Source: Carboxylicivirga sp964602515 (GTDB lineage Bacteria > Bacteroidota > Bacteroidia > Bacteroidales > Marinilabiliaceae). From it: DNA of 64,000 bases. The DNA lies in NCBI GenBank assembly GCA_964602515.1, contig CAZRRJ010000001.1, forward strand, positions 620,001 through 684,000, written 5' to 3'. Positions 54,903 to 64,000 of this stretch are shown one piece after another; the stretch's first letter is position 1, and every line of letters begins with the position of its first letter. The notes beneath the pieces are model-generated. The model made no database searches and was not told the origin of the DNA. It saw only the letters and a list, made by a program, of their open reading frames with translations. The translations under genes and the position numbers were made by a program.

Positions 54903-55631
54903 TTATTTAATAAACTTCTCTCGTTTCTGAAGGTTCAACAATCCCCACAAACCTGCTACTAGTGCAACAATAAGCCATGTACGCACGTGCTTAGCCACTA
55001 TACTCTCCCAAACTATTTCACCCATACCAGAAGGCAGTTCAAAAGGGTTAAGAAATATATTCCACGGGCTTTCTTCTAAAAAAGCACTGATAAACCAAAC
55101 CAACAAGCCAATAATAACAACAATTACAGCCGTGCCATTACCATTTTTAACCACTGTACTAAAGAAAAAGCCAAGCATACCAAATAGCATTACAGGCACC
55201 ATTAAACGAAGGGTTATTTCCCATACCGGCACATTAACCAATAATACACTACTTAAATTAGCCATTACAAATAAAAACCAAAAGACCATAAAAAAGGCCA
55301 TAAGCAAGCGTACAAGCCATATTTTATACCGATAATCGGGTATTCCAAACAGTATTTCCAGAATACGGGCATCTTCATCGTTCTGTATACCATAGGTGGT
55401 TGGAAAAAATATTAATAAAAATGCAGGAAACATCAATTGAAAGTAAACATCTTGTACACTAACTGTATCAACAGCAAATAAACTAATTGATGTAATGAGT
55501 AAATAGAATATTAACGATGCACCTAAAAAGTACACGAACTTATTACCAAAAACGATCTTTAAATTGTATTTGATAAATTTAAGGTATACACCTGGTTTGG
55601 ATAAATTAAAACGGAATTTAATCTTATGCAT
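54903..55631 (-). CDS. ABC-2 type permease, partner of the RND::ABC fusion
   Basis: 242 residues with about six transmembrane helices (FVYFLGASLIFYLLITSISL, FMVFWFLFVMANLSSVLLV, AVIVVIIGLLVWFISAFL). The QNDEDARILEILFGIPDYRY segment is the cytoplasmic coupling region typical of ABC-2 permeases. It overlaps the end of the fusion gene by 8 bp, so it is translationally coupled to the ATPase domain and very probably its membrane partner. Substrate unknown. It is the last gene of the operon; no strong terminator is seen in the 208 bp that follow. Confidence 0.82.
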   Translation of the reverse strand: MHKIKFRFNLSKPGVYLKFIKYNLKIVFGNKFVYFLGASLIFYLLITSISLFAVDTVSVQDVYFQLMFPAFLLIFFPTTYGIQNDEDARILEILFGIPDYRYKIWLVRLLMAFFMVFWFLFVMANLSSVLLVNVPVWEITLRLMVPVMLFGMLGFFFSTVVKNGNGTAVIVVIIGLLVWFISAFLEESPWNIFLNPFELPSGMGEIVWESIVAKHVRTWLIVALVAGLWGLLNLQKREKFIK

Positions 55632-58600
55632 CTTTCTTCTTATTTTTTAATAACCAGATATAAGCATCTTCTAATACTGCACTTACCCTTATAGCAGTTT
55701 GGGTAGGCTTTTCTTCTGCCAAACAACGCACCCGAATAAGATCACCATCGCGCATATGATGTACAATAACATGCTTTTTATTGATATCATCAAAGTTACC
55801 TGCCTGAATATCGAACTGCCAAACCCGACCATTAGCAATAGTAACCATGTCACCCGGCACACCCCAATATTTCAGATCTCCTTTACTCATTACAGCCACC
55901 TGGTTACATGAACTTGAAATATCTTCTATAATATGGGTTGAAAACAGGACAATACGGTCACGACTTAGTTCAACCAATAAGTTTCTAAAGCGGATGCGCT
56001 CACGTGGATCCAGTCCGGCTGTTGGCTCATCTACAACTAATATCCGGGGTAAATGAAGCAATATCATAGCAATTCCAATACGCTGTTTCATTCCGCCCGA
56101 GAAGGAACCTATTTTACCATCTTTGCGTTCCCACATATGTACTGCTTTTAACACATATGCTAAGCGTTGAGATCGTATTTCTGTATCTGTTATACCACGT
56201 ACAATGGCTTGATAATCGAGAAATTCATAAGCTGACATATTTTCATAAGTTCCAAACTCCTGGGGCAAATAACCAATGAGGCCTTGTAACTCTTCCCTCT
56301 TTTCCTCTGTATCGTAACCATTGATATATACTTTACCATAGCTTTGATTGAGAATACCACAAATAATTCGCATTAGTGTTGTTTTGCCAGCTCCATTCGG
56401 GCCTAATAAACCAATCATACCTGTTTTAATGTTGAGTGATACACCTTTTAAAGCTTTAAACGATGTTTTTTTTCTGCCAATTACGGGTATACCTCTAACC
56501 ATACGATAAAATGTACGACGTAAACCAGCTAATCGTCCTACAACACGTTCAATATTTGTATTGTCTCTTTTCAACTTATTACCTGTTGCCACAATACCCA
56601 ATACAATATACCATATCACACCGGCTACAATAGCAGTTGCCAACACATCCCATCGCATTGCATAAATTACCATTCCAATTACCGGGTACAGATAACGAAA
56701 AAGCCTATGTATACGTTTATCCAACACGGGTATTTCAACTTTTCCATTTTTATTTCGCCACAGTAGTGCCCAAGCGTTATACACGCTTTGAATAAGAAAA
56801 TAATTTAATACTGTAAAAATTAAGCCCCACATTGCTGACTCCAGGTACCACCATGTAAAGTACACTGCAAAACCCATAAATGGTAATTGCCAGGTAAGTT
56901 TTTTAATAAATGCTTTTCGGCTTATTTGCCTGTATAGCATGCGCTCTTCTTCCCTGTTTTTACGAGAACGCCATTCCCGCATAAACTGGCCGTCACGATC
57001 ATATATTTTAACCAGGTTACGGATAATGATATTAACAGGTTCATCAGCCTGAATTAATTCTGTATTAGCTGTTCGTAATGATGACTTTATAAAGTAAACC
57101 ACAGCAGGTACACCACAAATAATAAGTACACCATATAAAAGCAACCATGCAAAAGAGGCATCTGAGAAAATATATATCAAAGCAAGGCCAAGTGACCACA
57201 AGCCATAGATCACCAACTTAAGCCATACTTTTAAGCTTCTTATCCAATCTAAAGCTGTTTCCAAACCAAAAGCAAAGGTTGGCATAAAAACGAGTGTTAA
57301 TAAGGTACTAAAACTTAAACCACCCACTACAGTAATAGCAAAAGGTGCACCGAGTACACCAACATATTCTGATTTACCCATTGCCAGGGGTGTCATAGCG
57401 ATTATGGTTGTAATGGCAGTTATCAGGATGGGGCGTATACGCGAAATGCCTGCTTGTATCAACGATCGGGCATGCTTATAACCTTCGCGCCGTAGCTGGC
57501 GTGAATAATCAATAAGAAGAATACCGTTATTGACCACAACACCCAGTAATATGAGAAATCCGATAAATGTATTGATGTTAAGTAAAGTGTTACCAGTTAA
57601 AACCAAAGCTAATAAAGAACCAATTGCTGCTAATGGTACAGAAAATAACATCACAATTGGTGCGGACAGTGATTCAAACACTGAAGCCAGAATCATAAAA
57701 ACAAGGATTAAGCCTACTAAGCCTAAAAATTTATAATCGGCCAGTAAATCTTCTTCATGTACTACTTTTAAAGCTATTTTTGACGATATTGGGACTGCTG
57801 CCACCAACTCATCAACTTGTACCCGGGCATCTTCCAATAAGGTCTTTGAGTTATTCACTTCATCTGAAAAACGATAGCTTACTTCAATCTGCTTTTCCTG
57901 GTTTACACGAAGTATTTCAGACCGACCTGAGGCATAGTTAATTTCTGCAAAATCACGCAAGGGTACAATGATTCCCTGGTTATTGGTGATGTTTATTTTT
58001 TGCAGATCATTCATCGATTTGGGTGCTATTTCCCCCTGTATATCATTTGTTACCGTTTTCATAATAATGTCGTAGGATTCATTATCCACCCTAAGTTGTC
58101 CACCGGAAGATACCTCTGAACGAAATGTAAACAATTCTGAAACGACATTATCAGGTGTGATATTAAATAAACTCATCAGGTAGGCATCCATACCCAAGTG
58201 CACTTCAGGACGATGGTTTGAGGTAGAAATACGAACACGTTGCATGTTTTCGATATTATTTTCCAGGTTGAATTTGATGTCGTTAGCCACCATTAGCATC
58301 TGATCATAATCTTCCCCTTTAATTATAACTTTCTCCTCTTGTTCGCCCAATCCCATAAGCATCATCATACCCATCCCTGGGTTGGAGCCAAAACCGCCCC
58401 CGCCCCCCATAGCATTTGTTGAACTTTGAGTAAGGCTTATTTCACCACCATCAACCTCATCTATCCGACCTTGAATATCCTGTCTTATTTCAGGAATTGA
58501 ACGTTTTGCAATCGCTTTAAAATCGTCTTGTAACTTAATAAAAACAGTTGCCTTATCTTCATATACCTGACTAACTATATCTTCTTTTTCTTCAAGGCTA

Positions 58601-60354
58601 CCAAGTCGTTTTTCTATTTCCTGCACTACAACATCTGTATTAGATAGTGTTGATCCTGAAGGCATTTCAACACTTACCACAAATTCGGATGTTTCGGCTT
58701 CTTGTGATGTTGTAATGCTTATTCCAATACTCACTATCAGCACAACAAAAAACAGCACGAGAATAGATATAATAGTTACTGCTGGTCGGCGCAGAGTTGC
58801 TTTTAATAGCAATAAATAATACTGTACCAAATAGTTATGCAAATCAAGCTTTTCAAGTGCTTCAATCCTATGTCGTATAATTCCGGATAGAAACAGGTGC
58901 GATAACATGGGGATTAGTACTAATGCCACAATTAAGGAAACCATTAATGTAGAAATAATGGAGACACTAATCTGCTTTGCTACCTCACGAAATATTATAT
59001 TCTCGGAAAAAATAAATGGTAAGAATACTGAGATCGTTGTAAAGGTAGCTGCTGCAACTGAACGCCATACTTCTTTCGTTCCCTTTACCACACTGTCTTC
59101 TCCTGCCACTTTGCCTGAAGATGCCACACGGTAAATGTTTTCCATTACCACCACACTATTATCAAGCAACATGCCAATAGCAAGAGCCAGCCCAACCAAG
59201 GTAAGCACATTAATAGAAATATTTGCTGCAAAAAAGAAATTAAATGCTCCATAAACAGAAAGCGGAACAGAGAGCATTACCATCCCAACAAGAGGAATAT
59301 TATTAAGGAATATCCAAAGAATAAAAATGGCGAGTATACCTCCTATAAAGGCCAGTTCAATAATAGAATCCAGGTTATTTTCCATTGTTTCAGCCTGGTT
59401 GGATTCAACCACCAACTCAATACCTTTGTTTTTATACTCCCGGTTGATTAATTCAATCTGGTCAAGTGTATTTTTTGACAGGTCAATCATATTAACCTGG
59501 GCATCTTTTGAAACAGATAATGAAACAGATTCTAAGCCATTAACCCGACTATATGAATCGTCCTCTTTTACACCAAAACTAACATCAGCCACATCTTTTA
59601 GCAATACAGGCCCTTCTGACTTTACTACAATATTTTTAATCTCATTAATGTGTTTATAGTCTGCTTCAACTGTAACATAGTACTGCATTTGACCTTTAAC
59701 AACCTTACCTGCAAATACTTTCTCATTCTGCCCTGCTGTAATCAACTGGCGAATACGACCTGTGGTTAAGTTATAGCTATCCAGTACATCCTGTTTAAAA
59801 ACAATTTCTACCGATTTTTGTCGCCCACCAGACACTTCAATAGCAGAAACACCATCCACACTTTCCAGTTGACTTTTTATATCCTGCTCTACCAAATTAC
59901 GAATCCGGTCCACACCACCTTCACCACGTACCTGGATATTCATAAATTTACTGTTCAGTTGCTCTATATCAGCCTTAAAAACCTGTGCAATCATTGTTTC
60001 GGGCAATAAGGATGAGGCGCCTTCAATTTTCTCAACAAGTTTCAGGTAACTGTATTTAACATCAGCATTACGATTAAGGTATACAAAAATTATGGCCCGC
60101 CCGGGATTAACACGCGTTTCAATCTTTTCCACACCTTCTAATGTACTGATTATACCCTCTACAGGAATGACTCCTTCTTGCTCCATATGTTTCGGATCGA
60201 GCTGGGTAGATGCATTAACCTGCACAAAAAGTAATGGATACTCTGTATTTGGCAATAGTTCAAACGATAGTTGTTTGTACGATATAACACCCAGCATGGT
60301 GAGTGCTACAAAGAACATACTAACAAGTACTTTTCTGTTTACAAGCTCTCTCAT
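55624..60354 (-). CDS. RND efflux permease fused to an ABC transporter ATPase
   Basis: 1576 residues in one uninterrupted frame. Residues 1 to about 1030 are a complete RND permease: MRELVNRKVLVSMFFVALTM start, porter domains, helix-4 region AIGMLLDNSVVVMENIYR, and helix-10 region GVVVNNGILLIDYSRQL. The AcrB helix-10 Lys position is Asn here. About 1035-1290 contains some six additional transmembrane helices in pairs with a basic cytoplasmic stretch. From about 1300 an ABC ATPase follows: Walker A GLLGPNGAGKTT (Lys1324), signature FSGGMKQ (1418-1424), Walker B ILVVDEP (1438-1444) and H-loop STHIIED. All ATPase motifs are intact. It overlaps the upstream RND gene by 4 bp and the downstream permease by 8 bp. 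Confidence 0.92.
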   Translation of the reverse strand: MRELVNRKVLVSMFFVALTMLGVISYKQLSFELLPNTEYPLLFVQVNASTQLDPKHMEQEGVIPVEGIISTLEGVEKIETRVNPGRAIIFVYLNRNADVKYSYLKLVEKIEGASSLLPETMIAQVFKADIEQLNSKFMNIQVRGEGGVDRIRNLVEQDIKSQLESVDGVSAIEVSGGRQKSVEIVFKQDVLDSYNLTTGRIRQLITAGQNEKVFAGKVVKGQMQYYVTVEADYKHINEIKNIVVKSEGPVLLKDVADVSFGVKEDDSYSRVNGLESVSLSVSKDAQVNMIDLSKNTLDQIELINREYKNKGIELVVESNQAETMENNLDSIIELAFIGGILAIFILWIFLNNIPLVGMVMLSVPLSVYGAFNFFFAANISINVLTLVGLALAIGMLLDNSVVVMENIYRVASSGKVAGEDSVVKGTKEVWRSVAAATFTTISVFLPFIFSENIIFREVAKQISVSIISTLMVSLIVALVLIPMLSHLFLSGIIRHRIEALEKLDLHNYLVQYYLLLLKATLRRPAVTIISILVLFFVVLIVSIGISITTSQEAETSEFVVSVEMPSGSTLSNTDVVVQEIEKRLGSLEEKEDIVSQVYEDKATVFIKLQDDFKAIAKRSIPEIRQDIQGRIDEVDGGEISLTQSSTNAMGGGGGFGSNPGMGMMMLMGLGEQEEKVIIKGEDYDQMLMVANDIKFNLENNIENMQRVRISTSNHRPEVHLGMDAYLMSLFNITPDNVVSELFTFRSEVSSGGQLRVDNESYDIIMKTVTNDIQGEIAPKSMNDLQKINITNNQGIIVPLRDFAEINYASGRSEILRVNQEKQIEVSYRFSDEVNNSKTLLEDARVQVDELVAAVPISSKIALKVVHEEDLLADYKFLGLVGLILVFMILASVFESLSAPIVMLFSVPLAAIGSLLALVLTGNTLLNINTFIGFLILLGVVVNNGILLIDYSRQLRREGYKHARSLIQAGISRIRPILITAITTIIAMTPLAMGKSEYVGVLGAPFAITVVGGLSFSTLLTLVFMPTFAFGLETALDWIRSLKVWLKLVIYGLWSLGLALIYIFSDASFAWLLLYGVLIICGVPAVVYFIKSSLRTANTELIQADEPVNIIIRNLVKIYDRDGQFMREWRSRKNREEERMLYRQISRKAFIKKLTWQLPFMGFAVYFTWWYLESAMWGLIFTVLNYFLIQSVYNAWALLWRNKNGKVEIPVLDKRIHRLFRYLYPVIGMVIYAMRWDVLATAIVAGVIWYIVLGIVATGNKLKRDNTNIERVVGRLAGLRRTFYRMVRGIPVIGRKKTSFKALKGVSLNIKTGMIGLLGPNGAGKTTLMRIICGILNQSYGKVYINGYDTEEKREELQGLIGYLPQEFGTYENMSAYEFLDYQAIVRGITDTEIRSQRLAYVLKAVHMWERKDGKIGSFSGGMKQRIGIAMILLHLPRILVVDEPTAGLDPRERIRFRNLLVELSRDRIVLFSTHIIEDISSSCNQVAVMSKGDLKYWGVPGDMVTIANGRVWQFDIQAGNFDDINKKHVIVHHMRDGDLIRVRCLAEEKPTQTAIRVSAVLEDAYIWLLKNKKKDA

Positions 60355-63300
60355 GCTCTTTCTTCCGTTTCTTTACCGTTAAACAACTGATCAAAAACGT
60401 GATATACACATGGAATAACCACCAATGTTAGCAAGGTGGATGTTATTAAACCTCCAATTACTGCAATGGCCATAGGTGAGCGTAATGCAGCACTATTGCC
60501 AAAGCCAAATGTTAGTGGTAATAAGGCCAGTATAGTGGTCAAACTGGTCATTAAAATAGGACGAACACGTTGTTGTGCTGCAGATATTATCGCCACTTTC
60601 AAATTTTGTCCGGATCGTTTAAACTGGTTAATGGCATCAACCAATATTATGGAATCATTAACAGCAATACCTGCCAGCATAACAATACCAATATAGGCCA
60701 TAATATTAAAGCTGTTTCCCAATAAAAAGAAAGCCCAAACAGCTCCTACTCCTGCCAGTGGTATTGTTAATAATATGGTAAATGGGTGTAAAAGTGATTC
60801 AAATTGAGAAGCCATTACCATATATACCAATATAATAGATAAGATTAGTGCAAATTGGAGGCTTCCAAAGGCATCCTTTCGCTTTTGCTCTTCTCCCAGT
60901 ACTTTTATATTTGATGAAGGACTGGTGTTAAGCTCATGAATAGATTGCTCCAGCTCATGCACTAAATGATCAAAAGGACGGTTATCAGTCACCATAGCAG
61001 ACAAGCGTACTACCCGTTTTTGATTATTACGAATGACCTCACGTGGTGCTTTTCCAATATTTATGGTGGCTACTTCGGATAATAAAACATCTTTACCTGT
61101 ATGTGAAACTTTTAGATTGGCCAATTGCTCTAGTCTAACATTCGGTAATTCCAATTTTATATTGGATAACTCACCTTTTACTTCCATTCGTCCACCATCT
61201 TTTGCAGAAAGGTAATCAGATAGGTTAGACATTATGGTTGAAACATCAAGATTAAAAATCCCGGCACGTACCCTGTCAATAACCACATTTACTTCCGGTG
61301 CTCCATCTTCGTATGAGCTTTTAACATTATATATTTCCGAATTCCGGCGCATCAGACCTGTTACTTTTGTTGCTGTTTCAAGCAAATGCGTCCGGTTATT
61401 ATCTTCTATCTCAATAACAAGAGGTGCCTCATCAGTGCCAAGCATTGTTTGCAAGGCAGATTGATCCTGAATAAAACGCATCTCTAATCCCCTGATACCT
61501 TCAAATAACTTATTGAGTATAGTCACCACTTCTCCAAAACCGGCATTAACTTCATCGTGCAATACTAATTTGATGTACCCTGTATTTTCTCCTTGTTCAG
61601 TTGTTGAAACTAACTCGGTTGCAGACTCCGGGCCGGCATGTGTGTATATCCACTTTAGCTTGTTATTAAAAGCATCCATCATCATTTGTTCCATCTGTAT
61701 AAGCGTTGCATCTGTTCGCTTTAACGATGTACCAGCAGGGAAAACAGTTTCGATTGTTAGTTCATTCGATTGTGTTTCGGGCATAAACTCACTTCCCACA
61801 CGTGGAATAATTAATGCAGTTACACCAACTAATACCAGGGCGGAGATTATAACTAAACTTTTTCTATTTAGTATTTGCTCCAGAAACTTGCCATAACTTA
61901 CAAAGCCTTTTTCATTTCTGTCTTTTTGCTTCTTTCTCTTAAAATTACCTTTAAACACAACAGTGCTCAATACCGGAATAACCAAAAGTGCCACTACCAG
62001 AGACGATAATAAGGAGAATGCAACCGTCCAGGCCTGATCTTTAAAAAGCTCGCCCGAAGCTCCTTGTAAGTACACAATAGGTAAAAACACAACGATTGTA
62101 GTTAATGTGGATGCAGTTAAAGCGCCACCAACTTCGGAGGTACCTTCCACCGCAGCTTCTTTTACCGACAGGCCTTCTTCTATTTTCCTGAATATATTTT
62201 CAACTACTATAATGGCATTATCAACTAACATTCCTGCTCCAAGAGCCAATCCTCCCAAAGTCATAATATTCAGGGTAAGTCCGTTAAAATACATCAAGTT
62301 AAAAGTAGCAACTATAGAAATTGGAATAGCAATACTAATGATAAGTGTAACACCAAACCGACGCAGGAATATAAATAACACAAATACGGCAAAGATGATA
62401 CCAATCAAAGCACTTTCCTGCACTTCACCAATGGCGCTTTGAATAAACTCTCCCTGGTTATTTATTATTTTTAATTCGTACCCGGGTAAACGCTGCCGAA
62501 TAGATATAAAGGCTTCTTCCAGCTTTTCAACTGCTGCAACGGTATTAAAGCGTGTTTCTTTATATACGGAGATTCCCAAACAACGTTGTCCATTTAATCG
62601 TACTATGGTTTCGGGCTCCCTGTTCTGGTATTTAATATGGGCAATATCCTTTAATAATATGGGTGCTTGCTCTCCTGTTGTTTTTTGATTGACTGGTATT
62701 GCAGAGGAAGAAGTATTTTCTGAAACCTGATTAACTTTTACAACCAGGTTTTCAACATCGTGTAAGGCCGTTAATGCACTTAATCCTTTAATAATATAGC
62801 GTTGCCCCATTTCTTCGATAGATCCACCCGATACATTTTGATTAAAACTTTTAATAGTGTTTAATACCGAAGATATAGTTAAACCATTCACTTCCAATAA
62901 CCCCGGGTCAGCCACTACCATTATTTCAGCGGTCTCTTCTCCTGAGATCTGAATATCAGCAATCCCTTCAACACGAATAAGTTCATTACGTATATAGTTT
63001 TCTGCTACTTTACGTAAATCATTCATATCAGATATTTCATTATTCGAAAAAGCTGCTTTAATAACAGGTGAAGCATTAGGATCGAAACGCGAAATATTCA
63101 GTTCATCCACATCTTCATCCTGACTGACTGAAGTAAGTGCTTTTTGTAAATCGAGAAATGCTTCATCAACATCTTTACCCCAATCATACTCTACATTAAC
63201 AACTGCTGAACCAACACGGCTTACCGATGATACATTAAGCACTCCACTCTGTCGAACTGCCAGTGCTTCAACCTGCTCAACAAAGCGTTTTTCTATTTCT

Positions 63301-63473
63301 TCTGGAGAGCGTTCGCCCGAAATTATTTCTACGTATATTTTGGGATTTTGTAAATCAGGAAACAAATCAGTACCTAAGCGGGACAGAGAAATACTACCCA
63401 AAAGAATGATTCCCAATACAATCATTAATACAGTAACCGGGTAACTAACCGAAAAACGGGATATTGCTCTCAT
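60351..63473 (-). CDS. RND efflux permease (AcrB/MdtC-like)
   Basis: 1040 residues, full length for a hydrophobe/amphiphile RND pump. Starts MRAISRFSVSYPVTVLMIVL, with porter-domain repeats. Helix-4 region GAGMLVDNAIIVVENIFRK has one Asp where AcrB has two, and helix-10 region GIAVNDSIILVDAINQF lacks the AcrB Lys. It forms a trimer with an adaptor and a TolC-type channel, exporting drugs, lipids or metabolites using the proton gradient. It is followed immediately by a second RND unit, as in MdtBC, where two permeases form a mixed trimer. It overlaps the fusion gene by 4 bp. Confidence 0.94.
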   Translation of the reverse strand: MRAISRFSVSYPVTVLMIVLGIILLGSISLSRLGTDLFPDLQNPKIYVEIISGERSPEEIEKRFVEQVEALAVRQSGVLNVSSVSRVGSAVVNVEYDWGKDVDEAFLDLQKALTSVSQDEDVDELNISRFDPNASPVIKAAFSNNEISDMNDLRKVAENYIRNELIRVEGIADIQISGEETAEIMVVADPGLLEVNGLTISSVLNTIKSFNQNVSGGSIEEMGQRYIIKGLSALTALHDVENLVVKVNQVSENTSSSAIPVNQKTTGEQAPILLKDIAHIKYQNREPETIVRLNGQRCLGISVYKETRFNTVAAVEKLEEAFISIRQRLPGYELKIINNQGEFIQSAIGEVQESALIGIIFAVFVLFIFLRRFGVTLIISIAIPISIVATFNLMYFNGLTLNIMTLGGLALGAGMLVDNAIIVVENIFRKIEEGLSVKEAAVEGTSEVGGALTASTLTTIVVFLPIVYLQGASGELFKDQAWTVAFSLLSSLVVALLVIPVLSTVVFKGNFKRKKQKDRNEKGFVSYGKFLEQILNRKSLVIISALVLVGVTALIIPRVGSEFMPETQSNELTIETVFPAGTSLKRTDATLIQMEQMMMDAFNNKLKWIYTHAGPESATELVSTTEQGENTGYIKLVLHDEVNAGFGEVVTILNKLFEGIRGLEMRFIQDQSALQTMLGTDEAPLVIEIEDNNRTHLLETATKVTGLMRRNSEIYNVKSSYEDGAPEVNVVIDRVRAGIFNLDVSTIMSNLSDYLSAKDGGRMEVKGELSNIKLELPNVRLEQLANLKVSHTGKDVLLSEVATINIGKAPREVIRNNQKRVVRLSAMVTDNRPFDHLVHELEQSIHELNTSPSSNIKVLGEEQKRKDAFGSLQFALILSIILVYMVMASQFESLLHPFTILLTIPLAGVGAVWAFFLLGNSFNIMAYIGIVMLAGIAVNDSIILVDAINQFKRSGQNLKVAIISAAQQRVRPILMTSLTTILALLPLTFGFGNSAALRSPMAIAVIGGLITSTLLTLVVIPCVYHVFDQLFNGKETEERA

Positions 63474-63496
63474 GAACTTTTTTTTGTGTGCAACAA

Positions 63497-64000
63497 CTAT
63501 TTAACAACCTTCACTTTAGAACGGTCCTTGAGGGTTTCGAAACCTTTAATAATCAAACGCTCTTCTTCTTTGAGACCTTCTACAACTTCTACCTCATTTA
63601 AGGTTTCAATTCCAGTTCTGATATAGCGTTTTTCAGCAGCTGAGTTCTTTGCAATGAACACCAATTTTCTATTGCCTTCCGTTAATATCACATCTTTAGG
63701 AATAACTATAGCACTGTCGCGTTGCTCCACAACAATTTCAGCTTTAACGAACATACCAGGCTTGAGCAGTCCGTTTTTATTATCCACATTAACACGTCCT
63801 TTAAACGTTCGTGCTTCTATATCTATAGCCGGCGATAATTCCATAATTTGTCCTTTGAGTGTATCATCCGGTAATGCATAGTTCATGATATTAGCCACCT
63901 GCTTTATTTTTACCTGTCCCATTAAGTTTTCAGGCAAACTTAAATCCATCATCATAGTTGAATAGTTCATCATGCTCAGCACACCTACACCTGTTTCAAC
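63497..64000 (-). CDS. RND periplasmic adaptor (membrane fusion protein), 5' end outside window
   Basis: The frame is open to the right edge, so only the C-terminal 167 residues are visible. The beta-barrel region (LMGQVKIKQVANIMNYALPD, GLLKPGMFVKAEIVVEQ) and the membrane-proximal VIPKDVILTEGNRKLVFIA with LKEEERLIIKGFETLKDRSK match HlyD/AcrA-type adaptors. It would link the RND permeases to an outer membrane channel. It is 23 bp upstream of the RND gene on the same strand and opens the visible part of the operon. The signal peptide and lipoyl domain lie outside the window. Confidence 0.9.
   Translation of the reverse strand, partial: VETGVGVLSMMNYSTMMMDLSLPENLMGQVKIKQVANIMNYALPDDTLKGQIMELSPAIDIEARTFKGRVNVDNKNGLLKPGMFVKAEIVVEQRDSAIVIPKDVILTEGNRKLVFIAKNSAAEKRYIRTGIETLNEVEVVEGLKEEERLIIKGFETLKDRSKVKVVK

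Noticed and set aside
55624..60354. Possibility that the RND::ABC fusion is an overlap of two genes
   Set aside because: The frame is continuous and the linker between the halves is well-formed membrane protein sequence rather than out-of-frame noise.
1..64000. tRNA, rRNA or riboswitch genes
   Set aside because: I looked for T-loop-like and conserved leader motifs in the intergenic regions and found none that I can support; a covariance-model scan would be decisive.

Overview
The window looks like a chromosomal segment of a low-GC Bacteroidota, probably class Bacteroidia. The pointers are an HU-related protein of the Bacteroides/Porphyromonas type, DUF4301 and DUF4105 proteins, a Bacteroidetes-style type II-C Cas9 with its tracrRNA, TAnnTTTG-like promoter boxes, and mostly weak Shine-Dalgarno signals. 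Genus-level placement (for example Marinilabiliales) is inference only. I saw no rRNA or tRNA gene and no insertion sequence with recognisable ends.

Layout. 1-17.6 kb is mostly housekeeping and glycan metabolism: a truncated GH3 glycosidase with a PA14 insert, an AddA-type helicase-nuclease, a GH20 hexosaminidase lipoprotein, a serine hydrolase, a DUF4105 membrane protein, a small alpha-helical protein, a class IV aminotransferase, an SGNH hydrolase coupled to a FadL-type porin, and a DUF4301 protein. 18.5-40.1 kb is one long plus-strand surface-polysaccharide locus. It holds sugar-nucleotide genes (wbpD-, wbpB-, wecB- and wecC-like), an ABC exporter (wzm/wzt), eight glycosyltransferases (two GT-2-like and six GT-B), two hexapeptide and two integral-membrane acyltransferases, a Wzy-like polymerase and a DUF1796 protein. 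No wbpE-type aminotransferase and no initiating phosphoglycosyltransferase is present.

40.1-45.6 kb is a minus-strand type II-C CRISPR-Cas set (cas9, cas1, cas2). A tracrRNA gene lies upstream of cas9 on the opposite strand, but no CRISPR array is in the window. Cas9 has its own terminator before cas1, followed by an unexplained perfect inverted repeat. 46.3-54.7 kb is accessory: a secreted protein of unknown function, a frameshifted small gene, an HU-like protein with tandem terminators, two dispersed short DNA repeats, a decaying gene, and a run of immunity-like proteins (DUF2314, ankyrin, DUF4261), followed by an ABM-family protein and a small membrane protein.

54.9-64 kb is a minus-strand efflux operon: membrane-fusion adaptor (cut by the window edge), an RND permease, a 1576-residue protein joining a second RND permease to extra membrane helices and a complete ABC ATPase, and an ABC-2 permease. 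This RND::ABC fusion is the most unusual protein seen here. The tightly overlapping genes suggest that proton-driven and ATP-driven export are physically joined.
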